Positions 25,439 to 37,817 of a DNA stretch of 64,000 bases are shown here, one piece after another (within the stretch, counting starts at the first letter, position 1; each line of letters starts with the position of its first letter). The notes beneath the pieces are model-generated. The model ran no database searches. It was not told the origin of the DNA and saw only the letters and a list, made by a program, of their open reading frames with translations. Origin of the DNA: Scleroderma bovista (lineage: Eukaryota; Basidiomycota; Agaricomycetes; Boletales; Sclerodermataceae); NCBI GenBank assembly GCA_037178675.1, contig JAYMGJ010000194.1, positions 80,679-144,678 on the forward strand, given 5' to 3'. Both the position numbers and the translations under genes were made by a program.

Positions 25439-26460
25439 GACAGTTTCTCTGGCCACATACTAGACCTTTTATTGTCTAGTATTCTGCTTTATTCTTAGAT
25501 TTACGCATAGGCTTCAGGACTATTCTGCGAATTTTGCTTTATGCTACCTTTGGTCTGCGTGTCATTCGTTTATTTTTCTCAATATGACTTGATCGCTATC
25601 ACGAGTGCTATAGCTGTGTAGACTGCTACATTTAAAAGTTGAACCATGCGGATTGGACTTAACGACACAGCAGTTCGTTTCCGTCTACCGACGAATCGAT
25701 CATATCAACAAAGTGGGATACTACAAAAGGTCAGTTGAACTGACCTTCCTACAACTTGATGCGACGTCGGACCGATTATTTACGGTGGCTTGCCATCTCT
25801 TGTGCTTCAAAGTTCAAAGTGACCTCGTCCGTTTACCGCCGTCGTTCACTGGTCACTCCCATCAGTTTTTTTGGTACTCAAACATAACTATTCAATTTCG
25901 ACATCACGAATACTATTCGATACCTGGTGTCATTTACATCTCTGACTGTTTCAAACCCACTAGAAATATATAGGGCGTGGTATCAAAGCTTAGCTTTGCT
26001 TCGAAGTCGACAATATTGGCATCTTGGCATGCTTTCTCGACATCCTTCTGGTGACTTCAGATGTTGGCTTAGTTGCACCAAACAGAATGTTGGAGGGAAT
26101 GCTGCTGGAGTGGTGTCTGGGATGTGAAAGCCAGTAACGTGTTACACATGACCGCTGGCTATGTGAACATACGGGTTCCTGAGGGACCAGTGCAATCTGC
26201 TTTCTGTATTCTTGTACATTGTATCTGTGATAGGCTGGCCCTCAAATGAAACTTGACCAAGGGGAGACTGTCAAGCGCATACTGAGCTGATGATTGTCAT
26301 AGATTGGGCGATGCTAAGATAAGCATCCCAAAGGCAGTAATTCAAGGAGACGCATACACTCCAAGGGTGATTCCAGCCAAGCTATCGACCTTCTGCGTGT
26401 CATCGTTCACTTGCGTTGTAAGCATACCCGTCTCTGTCAACAATGTCCCCTTCGGGAGAG
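25439..26460. other. Intergenic region, no supported gene
   Basis: About 1 kb downstream of the P450. Nothing recognised. Plus-strand ORFs here lack domains and are probably chance frames or shadows of the possible minus-strand remnant that follows. Confidence 0.35.
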
Positions 26461-26469
26461 GATTAGTAG

Positions 26470-27184
26470 ACTTACATAGTTCTCTTTGTCGAAGAATTGC
26501 TAATCAGACGTGTGTCTCAGTTTATGGATGGCGACAAATACCCACTATCTTGTCGCAGAATCGTGCCGAAGCTAAGGATACGAAGTTTCATCACTCACGG
26601 TGCAGCGGCTCGGGGGAAACGATGGTGTTAGGCCCCAGAGGCGATTCTGGTGACGATAGGAATGGTGAAGGGCGTAGCATGACTGTATTCAACGCATATG
26701 GAACTGGCCAAGTTGCATGATACTTGCCACAAAGCGTTCATGTTGCCATCCAAGTACTGGGGTCGGCCTGCTCAGAATTTGGCCTTGGCTGGAACACCTT
26801 AGTAAATATATGCTGAAAGAAAGGACTGTCAAACCGACCATAGACGATACTCAGGACCAGATAGATCACACTAGAAACTTGATAAGATCAGTAACTGTAT
26901 TCAATTACTGCTAGGAATTTACCCATTGCACCAAGCGGCTGTACTGGCATGGGCAGGCCAGACTGCTTATCATAACGCCTGAAGAAATAAAACCTGTAAT
27001 CCACTTCGTCGATTTCGTTCTTCTCCTCTTTTGACGGCCATGTCCGACGTAACCGAATGGAGAGTATCTCGGCGACGGAGGTATCCCTCTTCTCCACCAT
27101 CGACACTGACTGAAGGTTAGGGCCATCGAGACTCTGTTCCTTATGTATTTCTGTGCTTGGACGAGGCGTGTGTACCTCCATCAT
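26470..27184 (-). pseudogene. Possible gene remnant of unknown family
   Basis: A minus-strand frame starting at 27184 has good coding character (KEEKNEIDEVDYRFYFFRRY). A second frame around 26620-26830 reads HATWPVPYALNTVMLRPSPF and ends at a GTGAGT donor, followed by a short QFFDKENY segment ending at GTAAGT. These look like exons of one gene, but the splice phases do not join cleanly and a TGA interrupts the second segment. I do not recognise the family. It may be a decayed gene or a real gene with exons I have misjudged. Confidence 0.3.
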
Positions 27185-27645
27185 GTGGCGAGTTCAGCCT
27201 CCTAGTTCCTGATGCCTGTTCCTTGATCCAAAACAACACCCTCTCCCAAGGGCACCCCTGGACTGCGTATCAAGAGCACTAGTCGCCTCGTCAGGGGCAA
27301 GATGCAATGACAACAGTTTCTGTCCTTCGGAAAGAAATTGCTCCATACAGCCCTGCGTTTACGGTCCGGGAAATTTCTGGTGTGCCTCATGTTTTCATCA
27401 TTCACTGGACACATTCCATTGGGTATACATACGAGCTACACCACTCGACAGAGCTTGGCTGTATCGTACAAACGATGATGAAAGATTACTTGTCAAACAA
27501 CATTTCATGGAGGAATTAGGGAACATTGGGGGAAAAGAAATAAAAATAACCATGCCCTCGGTCCGAGTTCTGCTCATTGTCGTCATGTCTTCTCGTTAAA
27601 TATTGAGATCAACTCTCTGCACAGGTATTCCAGCGGTCAGAGGGC
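27185..27645. other. Intergenic region, nothing seen
   Basis: About 460 bp without a supported feature on either strand. Confidence 0.35.
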
Positions 27646-28600
27646 TTAGAACCTGTTGGGCAACCCAAGGACGACCGGTAAGTGGCCCCCTCCACTGCGA
27701 ACATGACCCAATACGCTTACCTCTTGACCCATAGGTATCGTTGCGTCTTCTTGCAATAACACAAAGGTGTTATCTGGTTTGTCTGTCATGTTATCCGCAA
27801 GACGGAGCGGAGGAGGTGCCTTGCGCCTCAGTCTTTCGACTCCCACCAGGATCTTTTCCAATTCTTCTTCCTCGAAACAGGGAGACATTTCATGGAGCAC
27901 CATGAACGGCATTCGGTCTCCACGTTTGTCAGGGGTTGGAATGACAGACGAGTCTGTCTCCGAAGTTCGCGAGTTTGATGGGGACACCATGTACGGTGTA
28001 CTGGGAGCATCGTTCTCGTTTTTGTCAAGGCAGGTTTCCGCCTGTGCTTCCCGACGACAAGCGGAAAGGTCGGGCGGCCAGGTATACACATTATCGCTTT
28101 CGTTCCCACTGGACTGTGATGAATGTGAGGCCTCTGCGATGCTCCGTGACATCAATGCTTCGAACTCGGCATCATCCTGCTCGGTCATGGTGGCATTCTT
28201 CCAAGGCTTCCGCATACGGCTAAGCAAGGAGGATGGCGGCGCTTTGACTGCGTCGGCATATGTACGGGCCGCAGGAGAAGAGGGGTGCAACGGCTGGCGA
28301 AACGCGTTCGAAGGATGACCACGACTGGCGATGTTCTTCGGATGGATGACTGTGCCGGACTCGCTGAAAGTAAAGACGTGCGGACCCTCTGTCCATATCG
28401 GATTAAATAGCGTATCGAGATGGAAGTCGCGTGTCACCTTCGATTACCATGACGCGTTAGGACGGACACCTCCGACAGCAGTGCACTCGGGGAACACTTA
28501 CTATTTGTTTGGGAAGATCGGGGAAGTATGGATTGGTCAACGTGGTGGTCGTCTGTTGGCGTATGTACTCCACAACCATCATTTTGTGTGGTAAGTAAAG
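27646..28600 (-). CDS. Unrecognised protein, partial model
   Basis: The 3' exon 28437-27646 has 263 sense codons and a stop. It joins in phase through a GT-AG intron (28501-28438) to an upstream exon reading TNPYFPDLPKQI, giving KQIVTRDFHLDTLFNPIW across the junction. Downstream come Ser/Asp/Glu-rich, probably disordered sequence and a short charged segment (EEEELEKILVGVERL). The 5' end is not resolved: a frame extending upstream to 28822 contains one hydrophobic stretch, and further minus-strand frames lie at 28845-29262. No domain is recognised, so no function is suggested. Confidence 0.45.
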
Positions 28601-29654
28601 GTGGGTGTATGGGACACTGGGATCGCTACAGTCTGCAATGGCAGTGGTAAGATGCTTGTGGAAACTGTCGCGTCGGCGAGGAACTACGGATATCAAACAA
28701 TATCGAGGTGTGTTTGCCGCAACCAATGAACCGACGAGAAGAATACAGAATGTACAGGTGAGTACTTGACAGCAACGGTGGAGGTGGCCGTTGAAATCAG
28801 GAATGCGAGGAAGGTAGGTCAAAGCTATGGTCCAATTTATATTGCTAGAGGCGTGGCACGTGGAATTTCATCTGCGGGCGCGACTTCCCCCATTGTGTTT
28901 GCTTTGTCGTTGATCCGTGGCTGCGTTTCTTTGTTAAAGTGCCTATGTCACACGCCGCCCCTTTGTCCACACTGTTCACATTACCACATGTTTTTAGCCT
29001 CCTGTAAAGGTTGGAGGGCACGCACCGACGCCTACGGTGTATATCGCGTTCGCTAGCGTTGACCCAGTCTATCCCTGTCACCGACAGTTTGCGATATCCT
29101 GCGATGTCGTGCTTCATCTAGCTGCGGGCGTCCACATCTAGATCTAAAGGCGCACCATTCTTCTCGTTCGTAATTCAGTTGACGGAATACCACGACTGAC
29201 TCCAATCTGTGTTCTTCGTCAAATACATAAGGTTTCCACGTGGAGGACACAAAGAAAATCATGTGGAACCGTCATAGAACTGTGACATGGAAATAAATAC
29301 AGCAGGACTTACGGTGGTTTAATCCTTCCATGGTTGTATGTCATACGATGAATTCGAATAAAATGGATTCATGACAGGAAAGGAGCACCGACCAATCGCC
29401 GGATTGAATGAACCAGCGGCTTCGCCATAAACTCTACTACTGAGCTGGAAGAACACTAGATGCCAGATGCGCTATTTCTTGATGGCTGGGACTTGCGATC
29501 AATCCGTTGACTTGCAGACAAAGGATGGCGGTATGGTATCTGAAAAGTACATTGAAATGATGATATCGTTATCCATACATACGCAGACCAGACTCGACGA
29601 CACAATCCCGCAATGCTCGGCAATCGATACAGAAATGGATGCAGTGGATGCACG
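28601..29654. other. Unresolved region, possible 5' exons
   Basis: Minus-strand frames at 28845-29262 (for example VVVFRQLNYEREEWCAFRSR) have coding-like composition and may belong to the gene at 27646. I could not connect them by convincing splice sites. Confidence 0.3.
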
Positions 29655-31028
29655 TTAAATAATGATCCCAGCTGCTTCACTTAACCATAGTAACAACTTG
29701 TCCTACATAGCACAGTTCTCAGACACCACAAACAAAATGCCACGTAAAAACTGACCTTCTCCGCTTCGTCATCTGCGTACATAAACCAACTCTGCCCGTC
29801 GATAAATTTAACCGCGAACGAGTGAGGGATTGTTTCCAATTCTTCGAATCCTTCATACCACTCGTATAGTCCTTCTGCGCGGCCATCCAGTTCAACGGTA
29901 TCGATCGGACAAGCAGTATCCTGTGGAATCTGGTGTCATTCAGGCCATAGCAAGATAAAGTCGCGAAGGGGGCGCCCACCACATGATTCGGGAATAATAA
30001 TATTTGGCCACGACTTAGGTCGAACTTGTAATATCTGCGTCTCCATGCCAACAAGTCGGGTGTTTGTATAGTAACCCACCCTTGAGTGGCATGGGGAGAT
30101 GTGTCTCGGAGTAGTGCCTCATCAAGCTTCGCGATACGAGTTCGCCTCTCCTCGGCAGATCGCTTGCGTTCGTTCTCTTTTTCACTCGATGATGATATGG
30201 CTCGCTGGATTTGCTCGTGCCTCCATTGCTCCAGTTCACGGGTGTGCTCTAGACGACGTTCATGTGCGATCTGCTTCTGCTGGCGTATTAGTTCGAGGCG
30301 CTGCTCTTCGTTCTGTTTCTCTTGGATCTCCTTTTCCGCTCTACGAACTGCTGCATACCGTATGTGTTCCTGAAGAAGAGTTCGCCTGCGTTCCTCTTCT
30401 TCTATCTCTCGACGTTCTTGTTCTTCCTTCTGCAATCTTCTTAGCTCCTGGCGCGCCCGCTCCTCTCGAAGGGCCTCCTCTTGCTCCAGCTCGCGTTGCC
30501 TCTGTAGAGCTAATCTTCGCCTTTCTTTCTCCTCTGGCGTCAAAGGTGCTAGCGGCGCTATATGAACGTAAGGTCGATATGGGAAGGAAGTAGGCTCTCT
30601 AGGAGGCGATGATGCCAAGCGGGACGGCGACTGCGGGATCGTGGACCCATCGACATCATTAAATTTGTACACGGCCTTCTCATCTATGTACTCATCCAGG
30701 GGTATTGGTAATGGTTTAGACCGCGTTCGTGTCGCAGTGTCCAAAGTGACTTTCTGATAAGAATAGTAGTTGACAGGGAAGATCAGATAAGGCGAGAGGA
30801 ATCGCTCACAAAGTCCTTCGGAGGTGGTGTAGGTGGGTTATCGGACTCTTCATGTTGGTGGGAGCGACGTCCGAGGGTGAGGAAATGAGTGATGAAGTTG
30901 GATCTAAGGCGCCGACGAGGAGGGCATGACATGTCGATTGGCATCGTTAGGCTAGTCCAAGACAAGGAATGACGGAGGGATCCGTAGGAGATGGTGGTGG
31001 TTGCGTGCTGGGGAAAAATAAGCGGCAT
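29655..31028 (-). CDS. Coiled-coil protein with C-terminal PH domain
   Basis: Four exons (31028-30810, 30753-29980, 29920-29756, 29702-29655) give 401 residues with phases intact. Residues 1-125 are Pro/Ser-rich with basic patches. Residues about 130-260 form a highly charged Glu/Arg/Gln helix of the single-helix or coiled-coil kind. From about residue 282 a PH domain begins with GWVTIQTPDLLAWRRRYYKF, contains FAVKFIDGQSWFMYADD, and ends with the expected Trp-bearing helix DKLLLWLSEAAG. PH domains bind phosphoinositides or proteins at membranes, and the helix suggests a scaffold or cortical protein. It is divergent from TIM50. No named orthologue is recognised. Confidence 0.85.
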
Positions 31029-31374
31029 GCGCTCCGCAGGGAGTATTTGTTTGCCTGTTGCGATGGTTGACGGCGCTCATACGGACAATGATGGACAAAA
31101 ACCACCACCAAACAAATATGTCCTTGGAAACCAAACACAGCGGTCCGCCCGGCCCGCATCATTATTGGATTTGAGGCCTTCAGTATTCCAGTCTAGAAGT
31201 GTAGGTGTCCGATTTCCTTCCTTCTAGTTCCAATTCACCAACGCGTCACAAGTACAGAAGAAAGTAAACGTCCGAGTGGTCCAAGAGTATGCGCGTGCCA
31301 TGTGACACTATATGTATGCTTAGTCATGCTTACCATTCGTCCAGACAAAAACTTCGAGGTTCGTGGGTGGAAAC
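31029..31374. promoter_or_regulatory. Bidirectional promoter region (PH protein / TIM50)
   Basis: 346 bp between two divergent start codons, so both promoters must lie here. No specific binding site was identified. Confidence 0.45.
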
Positions 31375-33100
31375 ATGTTCGCTGTGGCATTGCGGAGAGT
31401 GGTCCAACGGCCTACATTCGCACAAAGGCTGCGCTACTTGGCATCTCAGGTGCCGCCCTCGAGGATTGACTCACAGCTGTCACCGTCGCCGCCTCTGCCA
31501 TCCGCCTCTCATGTCCCGAGTCTTGACTTCCAACCGACAGAACAAGAGCCGGAACGGACACAACGGACTGGCGCAAAGTCCTCCAAGGACTCATTGTCTT
31601 CCATCGAACGAAAACGACGATTGCTGGCTAGATTTTCCCTTGCTATCCTTGCAGTCGGTATTGGCGTGCAACTCGTATACTTGGGAAGAGAATGGGACCC
31701 GGAGGAATTCAAGGGAAAAAAGCTGGTATGGCTATTCGATATCCGTTTCATGCGACCTGTTTACCACTGTTGTGATAGAAACTTGAGGATGCTCCCTCGA
31801 CGCGCTGGGGCCGAATGAAGACACGGATTGCGGATTTGTTCGGCGTGAGTCTTCCGACCATTGTGCACCTGCCCTTCGTAGACTCTTGCAATCTTTCCAG
31901 TTATTCAGCGAACCAGTGTGGCAGGAACTGTTACCTCCACCACTCCCTCCGCAGTACCAAAAACCTCTCACACTCGTTATTTCTCTGGATGATCTTTTGG
32001 TGAATTCTGTATGGGATGTAGGTCGATCGTATTCATATCGTTATTAGTTTTTCTTTTGACTAAATAATGCGTTCAGCGACAGCACGGCTGGCGGGTAGCC
32101 AAACGTCCTGGCGTGGATTATTTCCTTGCGTATCTCTCCCAGTTTTACGAAATCGTCATATTCACTTCACAGTATAGCTACGTACGTGTCGTCTTTGACC
32201 GCCTTGTACTTGATCTGTTCTAATAGCCAAGTTTCCAGACTGCCCACCCAATAATCGAGAAACTGGATCCATATGGCTTCTCTATTAGCCACCGACTCTT
32301 CCGCGAACACATGCGGTCCACGGCCGAAAATATTGTCAAGGTATGTCGCTGTATTGGAGGTCCCTTTTTCAGCGGGTTTAGCTATTCACAGGACCTCTCC
32401 TATCTGAACCGGGACCTCTCCAAGGTCATCGTTGTGGACACCCACCCGGATCATGTCTCCACGCATCCGGAGAATGCTATCATCTTACCCAAGTGGACTG
32501 GCAGTCCGGGAGACAGAGGGCTCATTGCCATGATTCCGTTCCTAGAGTGTGCGTTTTCCTCATCATGCCTTGCTATCGACGCTAATGTTTGCCACAGCCA
32601 TCGGTATCTACAAGCCTCAAGACATTCGCCCCATTCTTGAGGCATATAGTGGCAAAGATATTCCTATCGAGTATGCTAAGAAGGAGGCTGAGGCTCGGGA
32701 AAAACATGTCGAAGAGTGGAAGCAGAAACGGGGAGGCCTTTCTAGCGGAGGATTTACCCTCACTTCCCTCTTTGGCGGAGGCGAGGTGGGTAGAGATCCC
32801 TCTTCCTTTTTATTTGTTTTTATCTCGTCCCTAATTTACGTGATATTGCGACAGACAACCCACTCCCCTGTTCCTCCAACATACCTGGAGCAGAAACGAG
32901 CCGAGGCACAACAGACATACCGACAAGAACTGGCTTATATCGAGGCTAACAAGGCCACCCTTGACAAGATGATCGAGGAGCAGAGGCAACATGAGGCAAA
33001 AGAGATGTCCGGATCGTTGTGGAACATGATGACAGGAAAGAAGGCAGAGGGTGATAAAACGAGTCAAGCCAAAGGGGGAGAGGCACCCGCTCAGAGTTAG
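31375..33100 (+). CDS. TIM50: TIM50, mitochondrial inner-membrane import subunit
   Basis: Eight exons (31375-31725, 31779-31844, 31901-32017, 32077-32181, 32239-32340, 32392-32548, 32598-32785, 32855-33100), 443 residues. The N-terminus is Arg-rich and acid-poor ([18 protein letters not shown]), as in a mitochondrial targeting sequence. One membrane segment (about residues 90-108) follows, then an FCP1/NIF-like domain: [26 protein letters not shown], and [16 protein letters not shown]. The first Asp of the phosphatase DxDx motif is replaced, as is normal for TIM50, which acts as the intermembrane-space receptor that passes presequences from TOM to TIM23. The C-terminus has a charged helix ([20 protein letters not shown]). 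Exon 5 could begin 12 nt earlier. Confidence 0.93.
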
Positions 33101-34896
33101 GTATTTCTAGACATTTTTTTAATTTTAGATATCATTCACCAGTGCGGATGGATGCGCTCACCCACTTTCTCCTGCACGCAATCTGACACACCACTCGCGC
33201 ATTGGACGAGTGTCAATGTGAAACCCCTCGGGAGCCTTCACGCAGGCGGCGTTGGCGAGAGTTAGTAAGTTAACTAGGGACAGTCATCTCAGCATTCCGC
33301 GGGTCTACTATTTCCCTTCATGGCCACTGTATCTGGACAGTCCGTAAGTTCAAGATCACATCGCTTAGAGCCGGTGTGCACACCTCAACCTCCAAATCTT
33401 ATATGCGGCATCAGTGACGTGGCTGTCACTACTCAAGGCCAGCGCAAGTACTTCGGTGATTTGCTGGCACTCAGCAGGCTTCGGTTTCGTGCAAAGCAAG
33501 GCAACAAAAGAGTAGTTCCCCCGGCAAATGCAAGGTGAGTACAAGCTTCTGAGTACGATAAGCTAATTTTAGAAAGTCAAGTCAGTGGGCCTGCGTGTTG
33601 TTCTTCACGGCATTTGGGTCTCGGCTAAACGATGTAATCATCTCTGTCTTTGCGGTAACATGTAGGTGTTGCCTCGGTTGTTGCATGCCTATACTGAAAA
33701 TGCAATTGTCGAGGGTAAGATTATATCTGTGATGATGTTCTCCTGCCAGCTCGTCGACATTCCGATTAGTAGGAAAGCTCTGTCCTGGTTAGTTCATATC
33801 GATCTGCCACTAAATTGATCGCCGACCACTCCAAAAACCGTGCAGGCGGCTGCAATGAAATGAGGATTCCTTTCTGGTACGTTCGTTTCAGCGAAGGTTG
33901 ACACAGACCAGTACAATAACGGGCTTTTTAAGATGGCCACCTTGACTCCTCACCTTCATTGCGAAGGCTTTGAATAATGAGCTGCTTCCTTTAATGCCGC
34001 TGAGGATGCTCGTACCACACACCATGCGCTACTCAGTGAAACTGATGTTGTGAGATAGGCTGTAATTTGAGCATACCACCGTATTCGACAAAACACCTGA
34101 TATGAAACAATCACTTGACCGTGTTGGTCGTGGTCTGATTGGCTGTTTCACAGCATGCAAAAATGCACCATACCCGGATTCTGGTCACGGTATGCCAAAT
34201 AAATAATCGAACATTATTCTCCCGCTAAAATTATCAAGACATGAACTAGTTTGTGAACCTCTGGGACTGTTGACTGGTATGTTTGATTGTTACCCCCACA
34301 CATCCCATGCGACTTATTGTCACAGTAGGCTTTTCGGAGAAATTCTTTTTGGGAGTATGCCCCGCAGAATGGTCTGTCCTCCCATTCTGGTCACTTTCAT
34401 CCACTTTTTCGGTGCGCATTGTCCCTCTGAGAACCAAGGCCAGTGATTCTGGCATTAAAGCAACCCGGATCTATGCGAAAGCATACTACAGAATGAGGGA
34501 ATGTATCAGAACTTAGCTCGGCCGATCTGCCGCACTGCCCCCACTTATGTGTATCGAGGCTCCTCCACGAGCCAGCAGCAGTCGATCGCTATTCTTATTA
34601 TACGATGAAGCCAAGGTGGCTTCCTAGATCAAATGGCATACCATGGTAACTAACAACCTCCTGAGACGGGACCTCGAGGAGCGGTTCTGCGGACTTTGTC
34701 CGCCTCAACGCTTTACCCCTGTTCTACTGCGTTGACCGAAACGAGGCACGGGTTTCATTTGAAGCATTTGATAACAGTCTCAATACGTAATGACCGAAAG
34801 CCTCGAGACGCTAAGAGAACTCGAGTATAAAACGTTGGATTCGGAATAAATCGGGCACTCTCCCTTTGTCGTCTTGCGACTATGGTTCGTCGAGCA
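33101..34896. other. Long intergenic stretch, no supported gene
   Basis: About 1.8 kb. A 72-codon ORF at 33320-33538 (plus) ends near a possible splice donor but matches nothing I recognise. No repeat or structural RNA is seen. The 3' end should contain the promoter of the P450 at 34897. Confidence 0.35.
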
Positions 34897-37039
34897 ATGG
34901 AGGACACGTATGGCCCATGCATTTTCGCTGGCATTTTCATAGCCCTTGGTGTCGGGGCATTTCTCAATTCAACCCGTGCCAAGGCTTGTAAGGTGAGAAC
35001 GCTATGTCGCAACTCGAGACACTCGGTTTCCCTATTTGAAACTAGCTCGATCACATCCCTACAGTTGGGTCCTCCGCCTTACTGGGATCGTATTGGTCCG
35101 GGGTAAAATTTAGTGACAATGGGTCGTGCGTCGTACAGGAAGGCTATCACAAGGTGACGTCTTTCACTGTTTGATGGACTTACGGATAGATTTACGCTAA
35201 TCGGACGCAAATCGGCAGCACAAGACTGGCGCTTTCAAGGTTGCCACCTTAACATCGTGGCTAGTTATCTTGAACCGCAATCACCTCGAGGATATTATTA
35301 AGTCTTCCGAGAATGATTTGTCCTTTAGCGAGGCAGCAAAAGACGTGAGTGTCCATTATTTTGTTGGACCACTTGCCACTGACTCTGTTTTGTGTGAAAA
35401 TCACAGACCGAACACACCCAATACATCCTTGGGCCAGAGATTGAACATAACCCTTATCACATTACAATAATTCAGTCCCAACTCACCCGTAGCCTTCCCA
35501 GGTTATATCCGGCTCTGAGAGATGAGTTGGTGGTCGCATTTGAGGACATATTGAATTTGAAGGACAATGGTGAATATATTACAACGCCTTTGTTGTTGGA
35601 AAACATTTATCCTGTATCCACAGAATGGAAGAGTGTTCCTGCGTTTGAAACCATGCGGATGGTTATCTGTAGGATAATACATCGCGTTTTCGTCGGACTT
35701 CCTCTATGTATGTCTTCTCTTGCATACTTAGCCGCCCCTGATTCGCATCGGTCGGCAGGCCGTGATCCTGGTTGGAACGCCCTCAACCTAGGATCTTCCA
35801 CTGCCACTTTAAAAGAAATAATGCTCTTAAGGCTTATACCGAGGTACATGATTTCGTGAGTTCTGCTCCGCATTCGAGTTTGTGGTGGGACGCATTCGTA
35901 CCACTTGTCCAGGGTACTGGGAAAATACGTAACCAACGCGAACAGAAGAACAGCAAGAGCGGCTAAATACATTGGCCCCATCGTCGCAGAGCGATTGTCA
36001 CGTATGCATGGGAGCAATGGGGAATGGAGTGATAGGCCTGTGAGTACCTCTTCGCAACTTTTCCCCCAGACAACCTACACGAATTCGGAACAGGACGATT
36101 TCTTGCAGTGGTGCCTAGATGAGGGAACAGAAGCATCAACCACACAATTGACACAACGTATATTGACCCTCAACTTTGCGTCTACCCATGTCAGTGCCTG
36201 CATCTCTGGTACTGACGTGTTTTGACATACTACCTCTCGACCCTGTCGGATGCAGACATCCACAACTGTCCGTGTATCATTGTTATACCAGGCTTTTCAC
36301 CGAACCATTGAATAGATTTTCACACAAGCTCTCTATCATCTAGCAGAAGACCCGAAGCATGTCCAGTGCCTCAGAGAAGAGGCCGAGGCTATCATCGACA
36401 CCGATGGATGGACCAAGGAAGCTATTGCCAAAATGCGATATATTGACAGCTTTTTAAAAGAGACTCAACGATTCGAAGGTATCTCAGCTGGTGCGCACGA
36501 CTTCCCAAAGTCTTACGTCAGGACTGAGGTCAGGTCCCTAGTGTTGACAATACGAAAAGCTGTGAGGGATGTTACCCTGTCGGACGGAACTTTAATTCCC
36601 GAGGGAACTCATGTTTCCATCCCCACTTATGCCATCCACCACGATCGCAATGTATACGAGAATCCGGAGACATTTGATCCACTTCGATTCGTACATCTTC
36701 AAGACAAACTAGGTGGAGGTACCAGATATCAGATGGTCGCTGTTCACCCTGAATCTCTGGGCTTTGGTTTAGGGAAAGCAGCTTGGCATGTATTCCTTCG
36801 ACACCCATGGCCAGTGTACTAACTACCACTTGGTGTGTTGCCTACGCAGCCCTGGCAGATTCTTCGCTGCCACACTGCTCAAGAGTATGCTTGCCCATAT
36901 TATTTTGTCCTATGACATGAAACTCGAAGACAATGCCACACCTCCGAGGAGCATATACCATGGCACAACTATTCTTGCTAATCCCACTGCCAAGATCATG
37001 TTCCGAAGAAGAATAGACCAATATGCTATTCTTGATTAG
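34897..37039 (+). CDS. Cytochrome P450, intact paralogue of 17825-19886
   Basis: Twelve exons (34897-34992, 35046-35153, 35219-35344, 35407-35569, 35624-35707, 35759-35855, 35913-36039, 36094-36189, 36256-36273, 36316-36490, 36542-36785, 36850-37039), 507 residues. The start at 34897 matches the paralogue's MED start; an in-frame ATG at 34882 is the alternative. There is an N-terminal membrane anchor. The K-helix is SFLKETQRFEG, the PERF-like region is DPLRFVH and the haem loop is FGLGKAACPGRFFAA. The haem cysteine codon is split by a GC-AG intron (36786-36849). An 18-nt microexon lies at 36256-36273. It resembles multi-exon basidiomycete P450s of secondary metabolism or detoxification; the substrate is unknown. 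Confidence 0.87.
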
Positions 37040-37817
37040 CATCGGTGTGTATGAGTACATGTAGGCCGAATTTCTTTGACAAGTAGATGGTGCTCTCAAA
37101 CTTCGTGAATATCATTGCTATCGCATCAGGGCACGCGGGCAGAACGGGGTAAAACGGGATTCAAAGATAGGAATACAAGAAGCCGAGGGCAATTGTAGAA
37201 GATTATTGGGTGAACACCAGGAAAATTCATGTGGTGTCACTCTCTGACCTGTTCTTGATTGATTTTACAGTGTCCTCCATTTTGTGAATTATAGTAACGG
37301 AAATGTATAACACGTACTTGGCATGTATTGCATGTTTGCTTGCGTGGAAGGCAAACAGCACATGTAGTCATTATTACAGGCAATCTCCGTGGGTGGAGTC
37401 GATTTATAAGAGGGCATACATCAAGGTGACGTTTGTGGCCAGAGATCGCGCAGTATCCGACTTTTCACCCATTGCATATAACACCCCTTACACAGACAGG
37501 CGTCTTAATGCTAGTCAAGTCTATATGCGCTCAACGCAAGAATTACAACATACCAACTGGGCACAATTAACATATGATACAATCCTTTGTCGACTCTGAC
37601 TTGACCAGTTTCGCCTCCAACCGTGCTCTTAAGGTACCATCGGGGAACAAGTATCGTGATTTTCTATGGAAAAGGGTAAGATTGTGCATAGAAACCGGTG
37701 CGGAGTACGAGCACACATACTCATACAACAGCTGTGACCCTGCGCCCTCCACCAGGGAGGCAATCACAGCACTTGTATAACGCACACCGTTATCGGACCA
37801 TGAATCTGATTTTGTGT
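37040..37817. other. Intergenic region between convergent genes
   Basis: About 780 bp. Short ORFs only, no supported feature. Confidence 0.35.

Noticed and set aside
27767..28318. 183-codon plus-strand ORF
   Set aside because: It is antisense to the better-supported minus-strand exon 28437-27646 and has no domain.
31980..32200. Active phosphatase site in TIM50
   Set aside because: The FCP1-like domain lacks the first catalytic Asp (SLDDLL), which is usual for TIM50, a receptor and not an enzyme.
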